From Abelmoschus esculentus (Eukaryota; Streptophyta; Magnoliopsida; Malvales; Malvaceae): 64,000 nt of DNA. Location: assembly GCA_035048815.1 (NCBI GenBank), contig JAUCBN010000023.1, positions 131,501-195,500 on the forward strand, given 5' to 3'. The notes beneath the pieces were generated by a model that made no database searches, was not told the DNA's origin, and saw nothing but the letters and a program-made list of their open reading frames with translations. The stretch's first letter is position 1. Each line of letters opens with the position of its first letter. Below are positions 46,759 through 57,203 of this stretch, one piece after another. The position numbers and the translations under genes were made by a program.

Positions 46759-47852
46759 GTTCTTCTGATCATGCCATATGGATTTCCGATTCTTCAGCTT
46801 AACTCGGCACTACTACGGAGATCCTTCTTGGCAGGTTGGTGCCACCCTATCTTCTCTCTCTTTGCTGTTGTGTTTTATCAACATCGTGTTTACCTTCACC
46901 GCATGGAATTCGTTGGAAATGATCATTCATTCAAATTTCAATGTTTGTTTGTATGAATGGTTGTCGATAACCTAAAAGTAGTTATTATTATCCATCATCA
47001 TTGAAGTTGTCAAAAATTGGTTTGAAACTGTAGTTAAAATCTCAAGTTTTCCATAGAAAGTAAGGTTTTTCCACATTTCATCAACTGTTTCCAGTTGTGC
47101 TCAGAGAATGCAAGTCCATCATTCCATTTTTGTTTTCTTTATAATTCGTATTCATTGGAATTGTTGGTCGAGTCCAGGACCTGTATACGGAACGGATAGA
47201 ATCATGATCCGGAATTTAAGTCCATATGTGGGAAAGCATTACACGGTGGCATCTCTGTATTTTGAGAGTTTCCGTTTCTCCGACCCTTGTGCTGGTGAAA
47301 AGGTGGGTTGAAAGTTTGCACAAGGTTTTTCCGTTGAATAGTTCAAAACAACTTCAAAACTTGCGTCCACCGGAGCATAAATCTCTGTATAAGTTGGATA
47401 AACTTTACATGAATATGAGAATGACTTTCAAAAAATATGTTTGCTGAATATTCAAATGCATAGGAACCGACAGTATTTCTAACTTCAACTGGTTTGTAAC
47501 AAATGAACTTAAAATTTAATAATCATTAAAAGAATCTGTACTAAGTAGTTTAAACTGAAGGTTGAAAATTGTAGATTTTTTTAAAGTATGAATTTTTTAA
47601 TAGAATTTGGATACTGAAAAATGTCTGGTTTGTTTCCATGAATATTTCTAGTATGTTTTGAATTTAAAATCACACGAATACCTATCGTAGCCGTTGGATA
47701 TTCCCCAATGGAAACCACCTGTCGTTTCAGTAAAATAACTGTGTCCTCCATTGGCCTGTATATTTCCGTCAAACAAACAAAATAATTCTCACATACGGAA
47801 AAAAGCAAATTGACAGAAAAGCAGGAAAACCTAGAGAGAGAAAGTAGGAGAA
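46759..47852. other. Intergenic region
   Basis: The PIG-U 3' flank and the promoter/leader of the J-domain gene. Short open frames have no motif. Nothing else recognised. Confidence 0.45.
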
Positions 47853-49298
47853 ATGGATGGTAACTCTACGGAGGCGGAGCGGTGGCTGACCATAGCGGAG
47901 AAGCTCCTCGTGTCACGGGACTTCCACGGGACGAGAACCTTCGCGATCAGAGCTAGAGAATCGGCCCCTGTTCTAGCCGATCAGATCCTCGCCGTGACCG
48001 ACACTCTCTTGACCGCACAAGCCAACCCTCATGATTGGTATGGAATCCTCCAACTCGTTCCATTAACTCAGTCCATGGAAGTGGTGGCGAGTCAGTACAG
48101 GAAACTCGCCATTCTTTTGAATCCTGCGGAGAACACGCTCTCGTTCGCAGATCAGGCCTTTCGATTCGTTTCCGAAGCTTGGAATGTGTTGTCGAATCCT
48201 TCCAAGAAGCTCATCTACGATAACGAGCTGAGGTTCCTTCAGTTTGGCCAGGTGAGTCAGTTCAATCAACTCGGCCAGCTCGGTCAACAGCATTACCATC
48301 AGCAGCAGCAACAGGAACTTCAGCAACCGCAAACGCAGATGCTGTTCATGCAACCGCAGCCTCCTCCGCCCAAAGAAACGCAAACGCTATTTATGCAAAC
48401 GCCGCAGAAAGAAACACAAACGCAAGCGCAAGTTACGCAATCACTATTTGTGAGAAGCCCTAGGAGTAATAGTAAAGATGGAACTGCAGAATTAGAACGA
48501 GGAGGGCAGTTGGGTTTAAATAATACTCATCCAGAATCAACTCGGCCGGCTGAGTCAGCTTGGACGAGGCAGATCTATCAGCTAGGTTTAGCTGAACCGA
48601 GTCAGATGAATCAGACAGGATCAGTTAGTTCGAGCCATATTAGTTGGCCGGAGACCACACGGACTAGCCCGATTAATCGGCCTGAGCCTATTCGAGCAAG
48701 CCAGGTTAATCAGCCAGGAACATCTAGCTCTAGTCAGTTTAATCTGACTGAGCCGACTCGGACGAGTCAAGTTAATCACACAGCATCTCCTCCTCGTCCT
48801 CCTCCTCCTGCTGCTGCAGCTACTACTGCGAAGTATAGTCGGGCAAACACAGCTGATGTGACTCAAGAGACCAATTCGACTAGGCCTAATCAGGTTTCTG
48901 AGTCAGAGGGACCATCATTCTGGACGGCTTGTCCATATTGTTACGTTCTCTATGAGTATCCAAAGGTGTACAAGGACTATACATTGAGGTGTCAGACAAA
49001 GGAATGTCGGAGGGCTTTCCATGCGGTGGTGATACCTTCGCCGCCTTTTGATGGAAAGGACACAAATTTCTTCTGCTGGGGGTTTTACCCCTTAGGATTT
49101 TCTGGGAATGGTAATAATATGGGAGGTAATTTTCCCTGTTGGTCACCTATTTCCCCCATGTTTACTTGCTCTAACAACAAGAATGCAGGAAAAGAACAGA
49201 ATCCCCCAAAATCTGCCCCTAGAGTGTTCTATGATGATCATGATGTATATGTAGAGATTTCAGATTCAAGTATGAATTCTGAGGGTGACGATGAATGA
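47853..49298 (+). CDS. Degenerate J-domain protein with zinc ribbon, intronless
   Basis: A plant family of long DnaJ-like proteins. Single exon, 481 residues. It opens with the family's N-terminal helices (EAERWLTIAEKLLVSRDFHG, AIRARESAP) and a J-domain at about 60-126 (HDWYGILQLVPLTQS... to NPSKKLIYDNEL). The HPD tripeptide that stimulates Hsp70 is replaced by NPA at 90-92, so it probably cannot act as a classical co-chaperone. Residues 135-175 are Gln/Pro-rich; 190-330 hold imperfect repeats of the form 'RxSQVNQPxxSSSQ'. A Cx2C...Cx4C zinc ribbon follows at 360, 363, 380 and 385 (WTACPYCYVLYEY / RCQTKECRRAFH). The tail is Phe/Trp/Gly-rich and ends acidic. Confidence 0.88.
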   Translation: MDGNSTEAERWLTIAEKLLVSRDFHGTRTFAIRARESAPVLADQILAVTDTLLTAQANPHDWYGILQLVPLTQSMEVVASQYRKLAILLNPAENTLSFADQAFRFVSEAWNVLSNPSKKLIYDNELRFLQFGQVSQFNQLGQLGQQHYHQQQQQELQQPQTQMLFMQPQPPPPKETQTLFMQTPQKETQTQAQVTQSLFVRSPRSNSKDGTAELERGGQLGLNNTHPESTRPAESAWTRQIYQLGLAEPSQMNQTGSVSSSHISWPETTRTSPINRPEPIRASQVNQPGTSSSSQFNLTEPTRTSQVNHTASPPRPPPPAAAATTAKYSRANTADVTQETNSTRPNQVSESEGPSFWTACPYCYVLYEYPKVYKDYTLRCQTKECRRAFHAVVIPSPPFDGKDTNFFCWGFYPLGFSGNGNNMGGNFPCWSPISPMFTCSNNKNAGKEQNPPKSAPRVFYDDHDVYVEISDSSMNSEGDDE

Positions 49299-50439
49299 CC
49301 AAAAACTGAAAGAACAAAGTATAAAGGCGGAGAGGTGAAGGATTGATGAGGAGAAATGCAAAGAAACCATGAAGTGATAGAGTGAAGAAAGGGAATAATG
49401 AGTAATGACCAAGTTTATTATCGGTCTTTCTGCTAATTTTAGTGAATAATTGGCAATTTAAAACTTGATGGACATTAGAGACCATGGATGTCAGAATTCC
49501 TAATTGCTTCAGGTTTTTAGTTTCACTGCTTTCTGTTGGTTTTGGCCTTGTACTGTAATTTGAAGGGCTAATTTGCTTGTTTAGTGGTTATATTATTTGG
49601 TTTTGCTGTAGTTTATTTTCCATAGTAAACGCACCTTTATTGTATATAATTTGTTCTTTTGGATTTTGAGTTTTATTTAATGTCTTTATTCTATGTTGTT
49701 TTGCTGATAAGAAGAAATTATGAATTTTTGGAATTAAAAGATGTTATGATAGTTGTTAGCAAGGGTATTACTTCAGGTTTTCTTGTTCACTGCTATTTTG
49801 TTGGTATTGGATTTGGCCTTGTATTGCAGTTTGAATTGTTATTTTCCATATTTTACTGGTCTAGTGGGTTATTATTTGGTTTTGCTGTAGTTTGTTTGCC
49901 ATACTAAAAGCTTCTTTATTATCTATAGTTTTGATCGAGTTTTATGCAATTTCTTTATTCTATGTAGTTTTTGCTGATAAGAAGGAAGTTATGGTACGAG
50001 TTTTTGGTTGTCGGTTTGTTGAAATGGTTTTTAATTTGATGTTTTGCTTATTTTTATATGGCCTATGAGAAATGAGAATGCTCTGTTATTTGAAGCAAAT
50101 TGGCTTAGATATTGGAAGCCGGAGGGCATCTCCAAGGCAAATCTCTGTTAGCGATGATAATAGAGATTGCGGATACTAATATTTGCGAATATGGAATCGC
50201 TTTTTATACAAACAATGAACTTTTGATCTCTCTCTCTCTTGTTCTTATCAAAAGTTCATCCATGAAAATTTGCCCCAGAGATCTGTTAAATGCAATTGCT
50301 TATAATTTTATCTTTTTGGTTTGAGTGTCTGTTATCCGCTAGTCACATTGGGTGCCAACTAAATCCTAGATTGAACTGAGAGGGAAGGGGCAAACTATCC
50401 TCATGTTGTTTGCTTCATCGTAGGACATGAATCCGGTGT
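49299..50439. other. Intergenic region
   Basis: The J-domain gene 3' flank, then AT-rich sequence. A partly repeated phrase occurs near 49520-49600, 49790-49900 and 49900-49990 (gttggtttt/tattggatttggccttgtattg, then tttggttttgctgtagttt), an old local duplication. No gene seen. A short ct repeat lies near 50228-50240. Confidence 0.45.
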
Positions 50440-51150
50440 CTTATTTAAGGATATCGAGCTCCTTGAATTCTTGAGTTTCAATAGATTCCGCATTGTGTTT
50501 TGAAGCGTTCTCTAATTTCTTTGCAAAAACTCACCCCATATCAAGATTCTCGATATATCTATGGGGAAAGTTCCACAAGGGTATCTCAGGCTCAATGTGA
50601 TCATCTTCAGGAGCTTACCAAAGGGTATCTTCCGCTTGCTGCAAGATCTTAGTGTTTTACATCTTCAAAACATCAGCTTTACCGTGTTGTTTGATCACAG
50701 TATTGATCATCTTTCTAGATTTGTTGAATTGGACATATCGTCCAACTCATTTTCAGGTGTCTCCCTGATGTGTTCGGCAGCCTAGGAAAGCTAGAGAAAT
50801 TCTTTGCAAGTTCAAATAACTTCAATTGAACTCTGCCGATCTCGTTGCTCAACTCTCTATATTACAAGTCTTGATCTCCACAACAACAACTTGAACGGTC
50901 CGGTTAACCTTAACTGTTCAGCCTGGTTCAGAAGTCCCTCCACCTTTGCTGTAACAATTTCAATGGTTCAATCCTCCAGAGTCTGTCCTCTTGCAAGAAC
51001 TTGACCATGCTGAACCTCAGCCACAACAACCTCGAAGGTCAAGTCCCTGAAAGTTTGGACTTCATAGTGCTCGTACTCTCAACGACCAACCTTGTGAATC
51101 TCTCATCTACACTCAGCATTCTGCAGCAGTGCAAAAAAATACTGTTTAAA
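50440..51150 (+). pseudogene. PSKR-like leucine-rich-repeat receptor kinase relic
   Basis: Across several frames the + strand keeps the ectodomain wording of phytosulfokine-receptor-type kinases in order: LSVLHLQNISF, RFVELDISSNSFSG, DVFGSLGKLEKFFASSNNF, LNGPVNLNCSAW, CKNLTMLNLSHNNLEGQVPE and NLSSTLSILQQCK. Stops and frameshifts separate the blocks. The transmembrane and kinase parts are absent and sequence similarity ends near 51150. It is therefore a truncated pseudogene of an LRR X-type receptor (PSKR1/2 or PSY1R). It sits next to an ankyrin-PGG gene. Confidence 0.75.
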
Positions 51151-51757
51151 ATTTTATAATTTGTATGTTTGGACGGCCACTCAGTTATGCCTGTCTCCAG
51201 TAATTTCATTAAATGACAGAACTTGATGGGGTTGGTGTTGGTGGTTCCGAGTTGAGCCTTGTAAAGAGATGTGTGATTCCCGTGGATTTTAGCAAAGGCG
51301 GCAGATACTCTGGGGAGAAAATTTGAAGGCCTTGGCAGCAGTGAACCATTGGGAGGAAAATAAAATAATAATAATAATAAAGTTTGGAAAAAGGTGGCCA
51401 ACGAAACAAAAAACTTAGGAACTGGACCAGTGCGGCCATATGATTTAATAAAATAATAATTTAATAATTCCTAGGTTGGTCCAAAGTTTAACCCAACTTC
51501 TACCCAATAACTGGACCAGTGCGGCCATATGATCCAGCTTTGACACTATCTACACAATAAAAACAAAATTTACATTGCGAACTCTAAATTGAAGAAGAAG
51601 AAGAAGCATCACTATCCAACCTGTAGGAGGGAATTACAATTTACAAGCTTAGAGTCGTAGTATAAAGAAGAGCAGGCCTGGCCGTGTGATCTCCGCTTGG
51701 TCCAAGGAAAACCACCCGCCTTGTCCTTGTGAATCTCATCCCTCTTTACACACCATT
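51151..51757. other. Intergenic region and leader of the ankyrin gene
   Basis: Contains an (aat) microsatellite near 51361-51380 and a short direct repeat 'aactggaccagtgcggccatatgat' at about 51420 and 51509 (90 bases apart). A possible leader with a gaagaagaag run lies just before the ankyrin gene. Confidence 0.5.
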
Positions 51758-53676
51758 ATGTCTTATGAGATGGACGCTGCTTTGTATGAGGCTGCAGCAA
51801 CAGGCAACATTCAAGTATTCAACAAATATCAAGGGGTTGAACTGGAGTCCATACAGACACCATGCAACAACAATGTGCTTCATGTGTACTTGGCGAATCT
51901 AGAGTTTCCTTATCGCTTCTATTCTAACCAAACGCAAACAGAGACGTTTCCTGCTTTTATAACACAGATTCTGAACAAGTGCCCATCACTGATACTGCAA
52001 GCCAATACTAGAGGTCAAATTCCATTGCACGTTGCAGCAAGGCATGTACTTTCTCGTCCTGTGAAATTTCTTATCGATTTTCAGGAAAAAAATGGCCATG
52101 TGGACCCAGAACAACTGGAAACTGGTGTGGAAGCAGTGAGGAGGATGCTTAGAATGACAGATGTTGAATCTAACACGCCTTTACATATAGCAGTTCTGTA
52201 TGGTCGTCGAGAGGTGGTGAAAGAATTACTGGAGTTGGAAGATCCTGATTTTCCGTATTCTAGCAATAGAAAGCAAGAAACCCCACTTTACATAGCGGCT
52301 AGGAGAGGAGATGGACCCCTGCTGGAATTGCTTTTAGGAAAATTGAAATCAGTGGCTCATGGCGGTCCCCACGGTAGAACAGCCTTGCATGCAGCGGCTA
52401 TGGTCGGAGATGTAGGTAATTGCTTGGCTCATCTCATCGTTAGTGCTTTTGTTGTTTAGAATTCAGTAAAGAAAATAGACTCACCCTTCCCTTTGTTTAT
52501 TGGAATAATCTCTTTTTCTTGTATTTAGATGCAACGAGAATAATATTAGAGAAGAGAGGGAAGTTGACAAAGGAAAGAGATGAAGATGGTCACACCCCTC
52601 TTCATTATGCAGCACACTTGGGTCACTCTTCTGTAGTGGAAATGTTGTTAAAATGGGATGTATCTGCTGCCTATGTAAGTGATGAAAAGTGGGAGATGAC
52701 ACCCATCCTTATGGCAGCTAGGCAAGGCCATGGTCATATAGTGACCAAGATTCTATCCGTTTGTCCAGATTGTTGTGATAAAGTAGACAAAAATGGTTGG
52801 AATTTACTGCATTTTGTGGCGATTAGAAACTCTCCTTCTACCTTAAGTGATACCATTTTCAATCATGGCGAAGTTACCTATCAAAGTGGACCAGTCGTAT
52901 ATTTAAAAGATGCAGAAGGTGCCCATGGAATCACACCTCAACAAGTTTATGATGCACTTAAGGCATCTCGCCAGAACGGCAAGCTTAACAAGTTTATTAC
53001 ATTGTAATTTCATCTCCACCGCTAACATAGGGATGGACCGAGAGAGTTGGTGCAGTCGCTCCCCCGCCCCCTGTATTTACCAACATATATAATCACCTAT
53101 ACTTTGCTAATCTGTTAGGAACAAATTGAGAAACTGTTGGGAGATATTGTAAATGAAGAAGTGGCAGAGGCTCCTGTTGATCCTTTTGGTCCTATTATTG
53201 AACCGCTACATGTCTCTACAAATACCACAGATACTACAGATACTGCAGATAGTTTAGTGAAGGCAAGAGATGCTCATTTCGTTGTGGCGGCCCTTATAGC
53301 CACCGTCACATTTGCAGCAGCAATCACCGTTCCAGGTGGTTATAAAAGTGATGAAGGTTCAGAGCAAGGCACTCCTTTCCTGATTCACGATGCCGCCTTC
53401 AAAGCCTTTGTAGTAACAAATGCCTTGACCTTTGTTTTCTCTCTTTCTGCTGTTTCCGTCCACTTTAAGGCTCTGCCTCCTTTTACTCGGAATTCGCATC
53501 ATTCCTCTGTTGAACGGGCCGCTTCGCTCCTTTATTATGCAATGTTTGCACTCACGGTGGCTTTTAGCACAGCCACTTATGCGGTGTTAAAACCTTCCCA
53601 GGGGATGGCGATTACTTCATGTTGCATCGGACTTAGCTTTATTGGCCATAAGGTGATATTTTCACCGTTCCTGTGA
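51758..53676 (+). CDS. Ankyrin-repeat protein with C-terminal PGG domain (ACD6-like), junction suspect
   Basis: Plant membrane ankyrin family linked to defence. Exons 51758-52415 and 52529 onward encode MSYEMDAALYEAAATGNIQ and several ankyrin repeats (IPLHVAARH, NTPLHIAVLYGRREVVKELL, ETPLYIAARRGDGPLLELLL, RTALHAAAMVGD, HTPLHYAAHLGHSSVVEMLL, MTPILMAARQGHGHIVTKIL, WNLLHFVAIRN). A third exon from about 53119 gives EQIEKLLGDIVNEEV and a PGG domain (FAAAITVPGGYKSDEGSEQG) with further membrane spans, ending at 53676. Exon 2 runs into a stop at 53005-53007. The expected donor after LNK (aacaag, 52988-52993, then tttatt) lacks a G, and no GT site keeps frame with exon 3. Upstream GTG at 51686 was rejected as a start. 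Confidence 0.75.
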
Positions 53677-54176
53677 GATTCATAGATCAACGTGCGGTGA
53701 CATTACAGGTGCATATTTGATTGAGCTAAATTATTAATTATTTTTTAATTAATTGAATTAATAAATTTTATTTTTAATTTTTATTTAAATTAAATTTATA
53801 AAATTTGAGTCGAATTGAATTATTTTATTTTTTATATAATTATAAACATTTATAATATTCGATAATAGTTAATTCTAATGTTATAATTCTATTACAACGT
53901 TAATTTTAATGTTGTAATTCCTCTTTCGATGTAAATTGTTGACCAATGCCGACCATATTTGAGAAATTGAAGTTTTAATATCTTTCAAGGAGGTGAACTT
54001 ATTAATACATGCTAAGAGTTGGACAAATTATTATTTAATTTTGATTTATCAAATCATTTATAATTTTATTTAATAATATTTATCTAATAATTTATTTAAA
54101 GTGTTATCTAAATTTAGACACAACCACACTTGTCCTGCACACGATTCAGACCTAGTAATAACATCTCATGTTAATG
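53677..54176. other. AT-rich intergenic region
   Basis: No gene; low-complexity A/T-rich DNA with phrases such as aatttgagtcgaattgaatta that look like old repeat sequence. Confidence 0.45.
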
Positions 54177-54860
54177 TCAAACAGTTTGGGTGCTAAGAAC
54201 GTCGGTTAACAGCTTATCCAAGTTCAGGGAAGAAGAACCGCCGGGACCAGAAGTCTCCTTCGCTTTCTCCTTCAATTCGACCATATTTGCTTTCATTTTC
54301 CACCCATGTCACAATGTATCAAATACAAACGATTCAAATGATAAAAGCATCGTACCGGTTACTGCCACTGGGGTCAATCCTTCTTCAAACAAACGTGGGA
54401 AGTGAGCATAGCAAACCAATGAAACAGTGCTGGACCTGGACGTCCATAAAGTTACGCAAGGTACCCCACAGCTGCTTCCGTGGGGAAAGACAAAAGATCA
54501 TCTTTAATGATGCAGGTAACTCGGGGAGACACATCGGAAGACGGAGAAACCGCGCCATCGTTGAGCTTGTGGAGAAGACGGCGGAACGGATCCAAACCAT
54601 TGGTCGAAAGGGAATCTAACAAAGAGAATGTCTTGGGTGATGTTATCGTCATCGGATGGCAGGAGGCCGTCAGGGATGGTTTCGAAGCGAAAGTCGGGCA
54701 ATTCACTGAGCGACTCAAGACCTCTGGACCGGAGAAGACGTTTATGGTTGTACTCGGTGTTGACGAACGTTATGTGAAAGCCTTTGTGATGAAGTTTTGC
54801 AAGATTTAGCATTGGGTTTATATGCCCTTGAGCTGGAAATGGGAGGCATACAGCATGCAT
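54177..54860 (-). pseudogene. UDP-glycosyltransferase pseudogene (UGT85/76-like)
   Basis: The minus strand begins MHAVCLPFPAQGHINPMLNL and continues through GFHITFVNTEYNHKRLL and FRFETIPDGLLPSDDD, the standard N terminus of plant family-1 UGTs. Near 54630 the frame shifts to DPFRRLLHKLNDGAVSPSSD, and near 54450 it shifts again to CVTLWTSRSSTVSLVCYAHF and FEEGLTP. It then jumps to a C-terminal block, MVELKEKAKETSGPGGSSSL then NLDKLLTDVLST, and a stop. The whole middle, including the PSPG donor-sugar box, is missing. At least two frameshifts plus a large deletion make this non-functional. Confidence 0.85.
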
Positions 54861-57203
54861 TTTCGAAACAAATTTTCTCGGGGAAATATGTATTTATCGA
54901 GATCCTTTCTGTTGAGGATGAAGCGGAATGAAAATGGAAGCTCATGACCTCCATTTAAATCTGTAATAAAAGGTTTTCATTTTTAAATTCTCCGCTGATG
55001 ACGACACCGTAAACGTCCACTGCTCTACACAAGCTACCGTATATGAGTTTTGAAGGCCTAAAACATACTTTCATCCAATCTGGAGGATTATCATCTAAAT
55101 TGACTCTGTAGAGGAGACTATCCATCACGTGACACTCTATGATCTTCTAAACCCAAAACTAAACAAAATGATTATGTCATTAAGCACGTTTAAAGATATG
55201 TAAGTACAACAGGAACAAGACTAATTAAAATACCACTCAATAATCAATATACAAGAGTACTGTGCCTGTATTATTGGTATTCGAATCTCTAAGAACAATA
55301 ATCATTTTTTAAACGATAAGACTAAATAATTCGTATATTCCCGTTATTTTTAGGTATAAAGCAAAAGAGTAGAATTAATTAATTAATTAATTAAATTCAT
55401 TCTGTAGTTATGAATTGATTAAATTTTGCCCAACCTACAAATTTAAAGAGATAGGATGAGGAAACAGAAATATAATCTAAAAACTCAAAAGTAGGAAAAA
55501 CAGAGACAGGGGAGGGAGTGCCTCTAGATATACCTCTTGATTTTAAATTTATTAAATTAATTTAAAATTAGACATAGTTTTTTTAATAAAGGTAATTTAA
55601 TTATCTAAAATTTTTATATTTTGTAATTTCAATTTATTTATGCAATTGTATCGGTTGAATTAGTGTTAATTACACGAGAAAATATTATTTTTTAAGAGTA
55701 TAACTATAAAGGTAAGAACTGAAAAATTAAGGGTTAAATTTTAAATTATAAATCTGTTATCTGTTTGGTATTTTGTTTAAAATTATATTATTTGATAGAT
55801 TTAAATTTTAAGGATAATATAATTAAAGAAAATAAATAAATAAATAAAGTATAGAGATATCCATTAACTGATAAGTCGATCTTTATCTACTTAACATTTT
55901 CCATAATTTTCAATGTTTTTTTTAATATAAAAAAGTCATCAAAAAAATCAAAGTTAATTAATAATTAAATAGTGATAAATTACATGCACGCATAATATTT
56001 AATTACGATGAATTAACAATAATTCTTTCAAACCACGCGCCAATGAAGTGAGTGGACCCCAAAGTCCCGAAGATTCCGTAGACAAATTCTCAATCGCGAG
56101 TACCGAAATGAAAGCTCAAATAGCGTGTACTTCACGCATACGAGAGAGACTGTAACTGTATTGTATAATTGAAGTTGCAGTGAAAAAAAGTTCCTAACTG
56201 AAAAGAAAATGCCAAAGGGGAAATCTGCAATTTGTCTTGGTTTCTTGGGTAAACAACAATTATTTTTAGCACTCAACTTTAGCTTTGTTTCCATTTCGGT
56301 CACATAACTTTAATTTTTTTCTTATTTTACCACCCAGCTATCAAATTTTAATTTTTTGTCACTTAACCCTTAAGACATGTTTACTTTTGTTTAATTTTTT
56401 GAGTAAATTCAAATGGTGAGAAAATCGAAAATAGGGGGAAAATAATTTATATCAACTCATTGATTAGACAACGAAGATTATATATAAGACCAATACAAGG
56501 TCAAAGTTTTTTATTTGAAATTTATATTTTTGAAAAAAAAAATTGAGAATAAGAAACATGATAGTCAAAGGAGTGTTTTAGCAAATGATGATTAATAACG
56601 ATAAAATATTGATGGGGTCGATATTTGATCATGATAAATAAGATATGATTAATTTCATAAATAAATTTATCCAAAATGTAACGTTTTACTACGATTATTA
56701 CACAACTAACAGTTGGGAGATAAAAAATGAAATTTAAATGTTGGGTGGAAAAATTAAAATTAAGTGACTAAAAATGAAACAAATAAACATTGAGTAACTA
56801 AATGTATAGTTTACCCTTCTTTGTTCAAAAATTTGTAAACAAACAAGAGAGTATGTGTACGTATATGTTTTCTACAGGGTCTTAAAAGTATCCCTGCGTA
56901 ATCCCTTAAATCTTTGCATGCTTCACCAAACTCTTCACAAAAGAAAACCCAAAACCCCCCAAAAAATGAGTTTATTTTGTTATCAGTAAAATGCCATTTG
57001 GAAAGAGAAAAGAAATAAAGCGAAAAGATTGTTCCTTTTTTCTGGTTGATTTCAATATCTGAGCAAAACCCAGATGATAAAAAGTGGTAATCTGTTCTGT
57101 GTATTTGTTGTTTTACACATGATGTTCTTCATCTGATTGTTTCTCGTTGTTGTTTTCTATTTATTTCTGGTTCTGCTTTTTTTCCTTTTTGTCTGTTGTT
57201 GAG
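54861..57203. other. Intergenic region with a foldback MITE
   Basis: AT-rich; holds an (aatt) microsatellite near 55376-55396 and the 570-bp inverted-repeat element at 56247-56816. The final 300 bases are the promoter and leader of the PUF gene. No intact gene. Confidence 0.5.
56247..56816. mobile_element. MITE/foldback element with about 120-bp terminal inverted repeats
   Basis: The left end starts GGGTAAAC and runs through TTTTAGCACTCAACTTTAGC, CACATAACTTTAATTTT and CACCCAGCTATCAAATTT. The reverse complement of the right end starts GGGTAAAC and runs through TTTAGTTACTCAATGTTT, CACTTAATTTTAATTTT and CACCCAACATTTAAATTT. Similarity between the ends extends about 120 bases. A ttctt occurs directly outside both ends, a possible target duplication. 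There is no coding capacity. The superfamily is uncertain (Mutator- or hAT-like). Confidence 0.8.

Noticed and set aside
51686..51757. N-terminal extension of the ankyrin protein from 51686
   Set aside because: The codon at 51686 is GTG, and the family start MxxMDxxLYEAA fits ATG 51758.
57147..57203. Upstream in-frame ATG of the PUF gene
   Set aside because: The extra residues would form a hydrophobic segment unlike PUF proteins; most likely leader sequence. A cDNA could reverse this.
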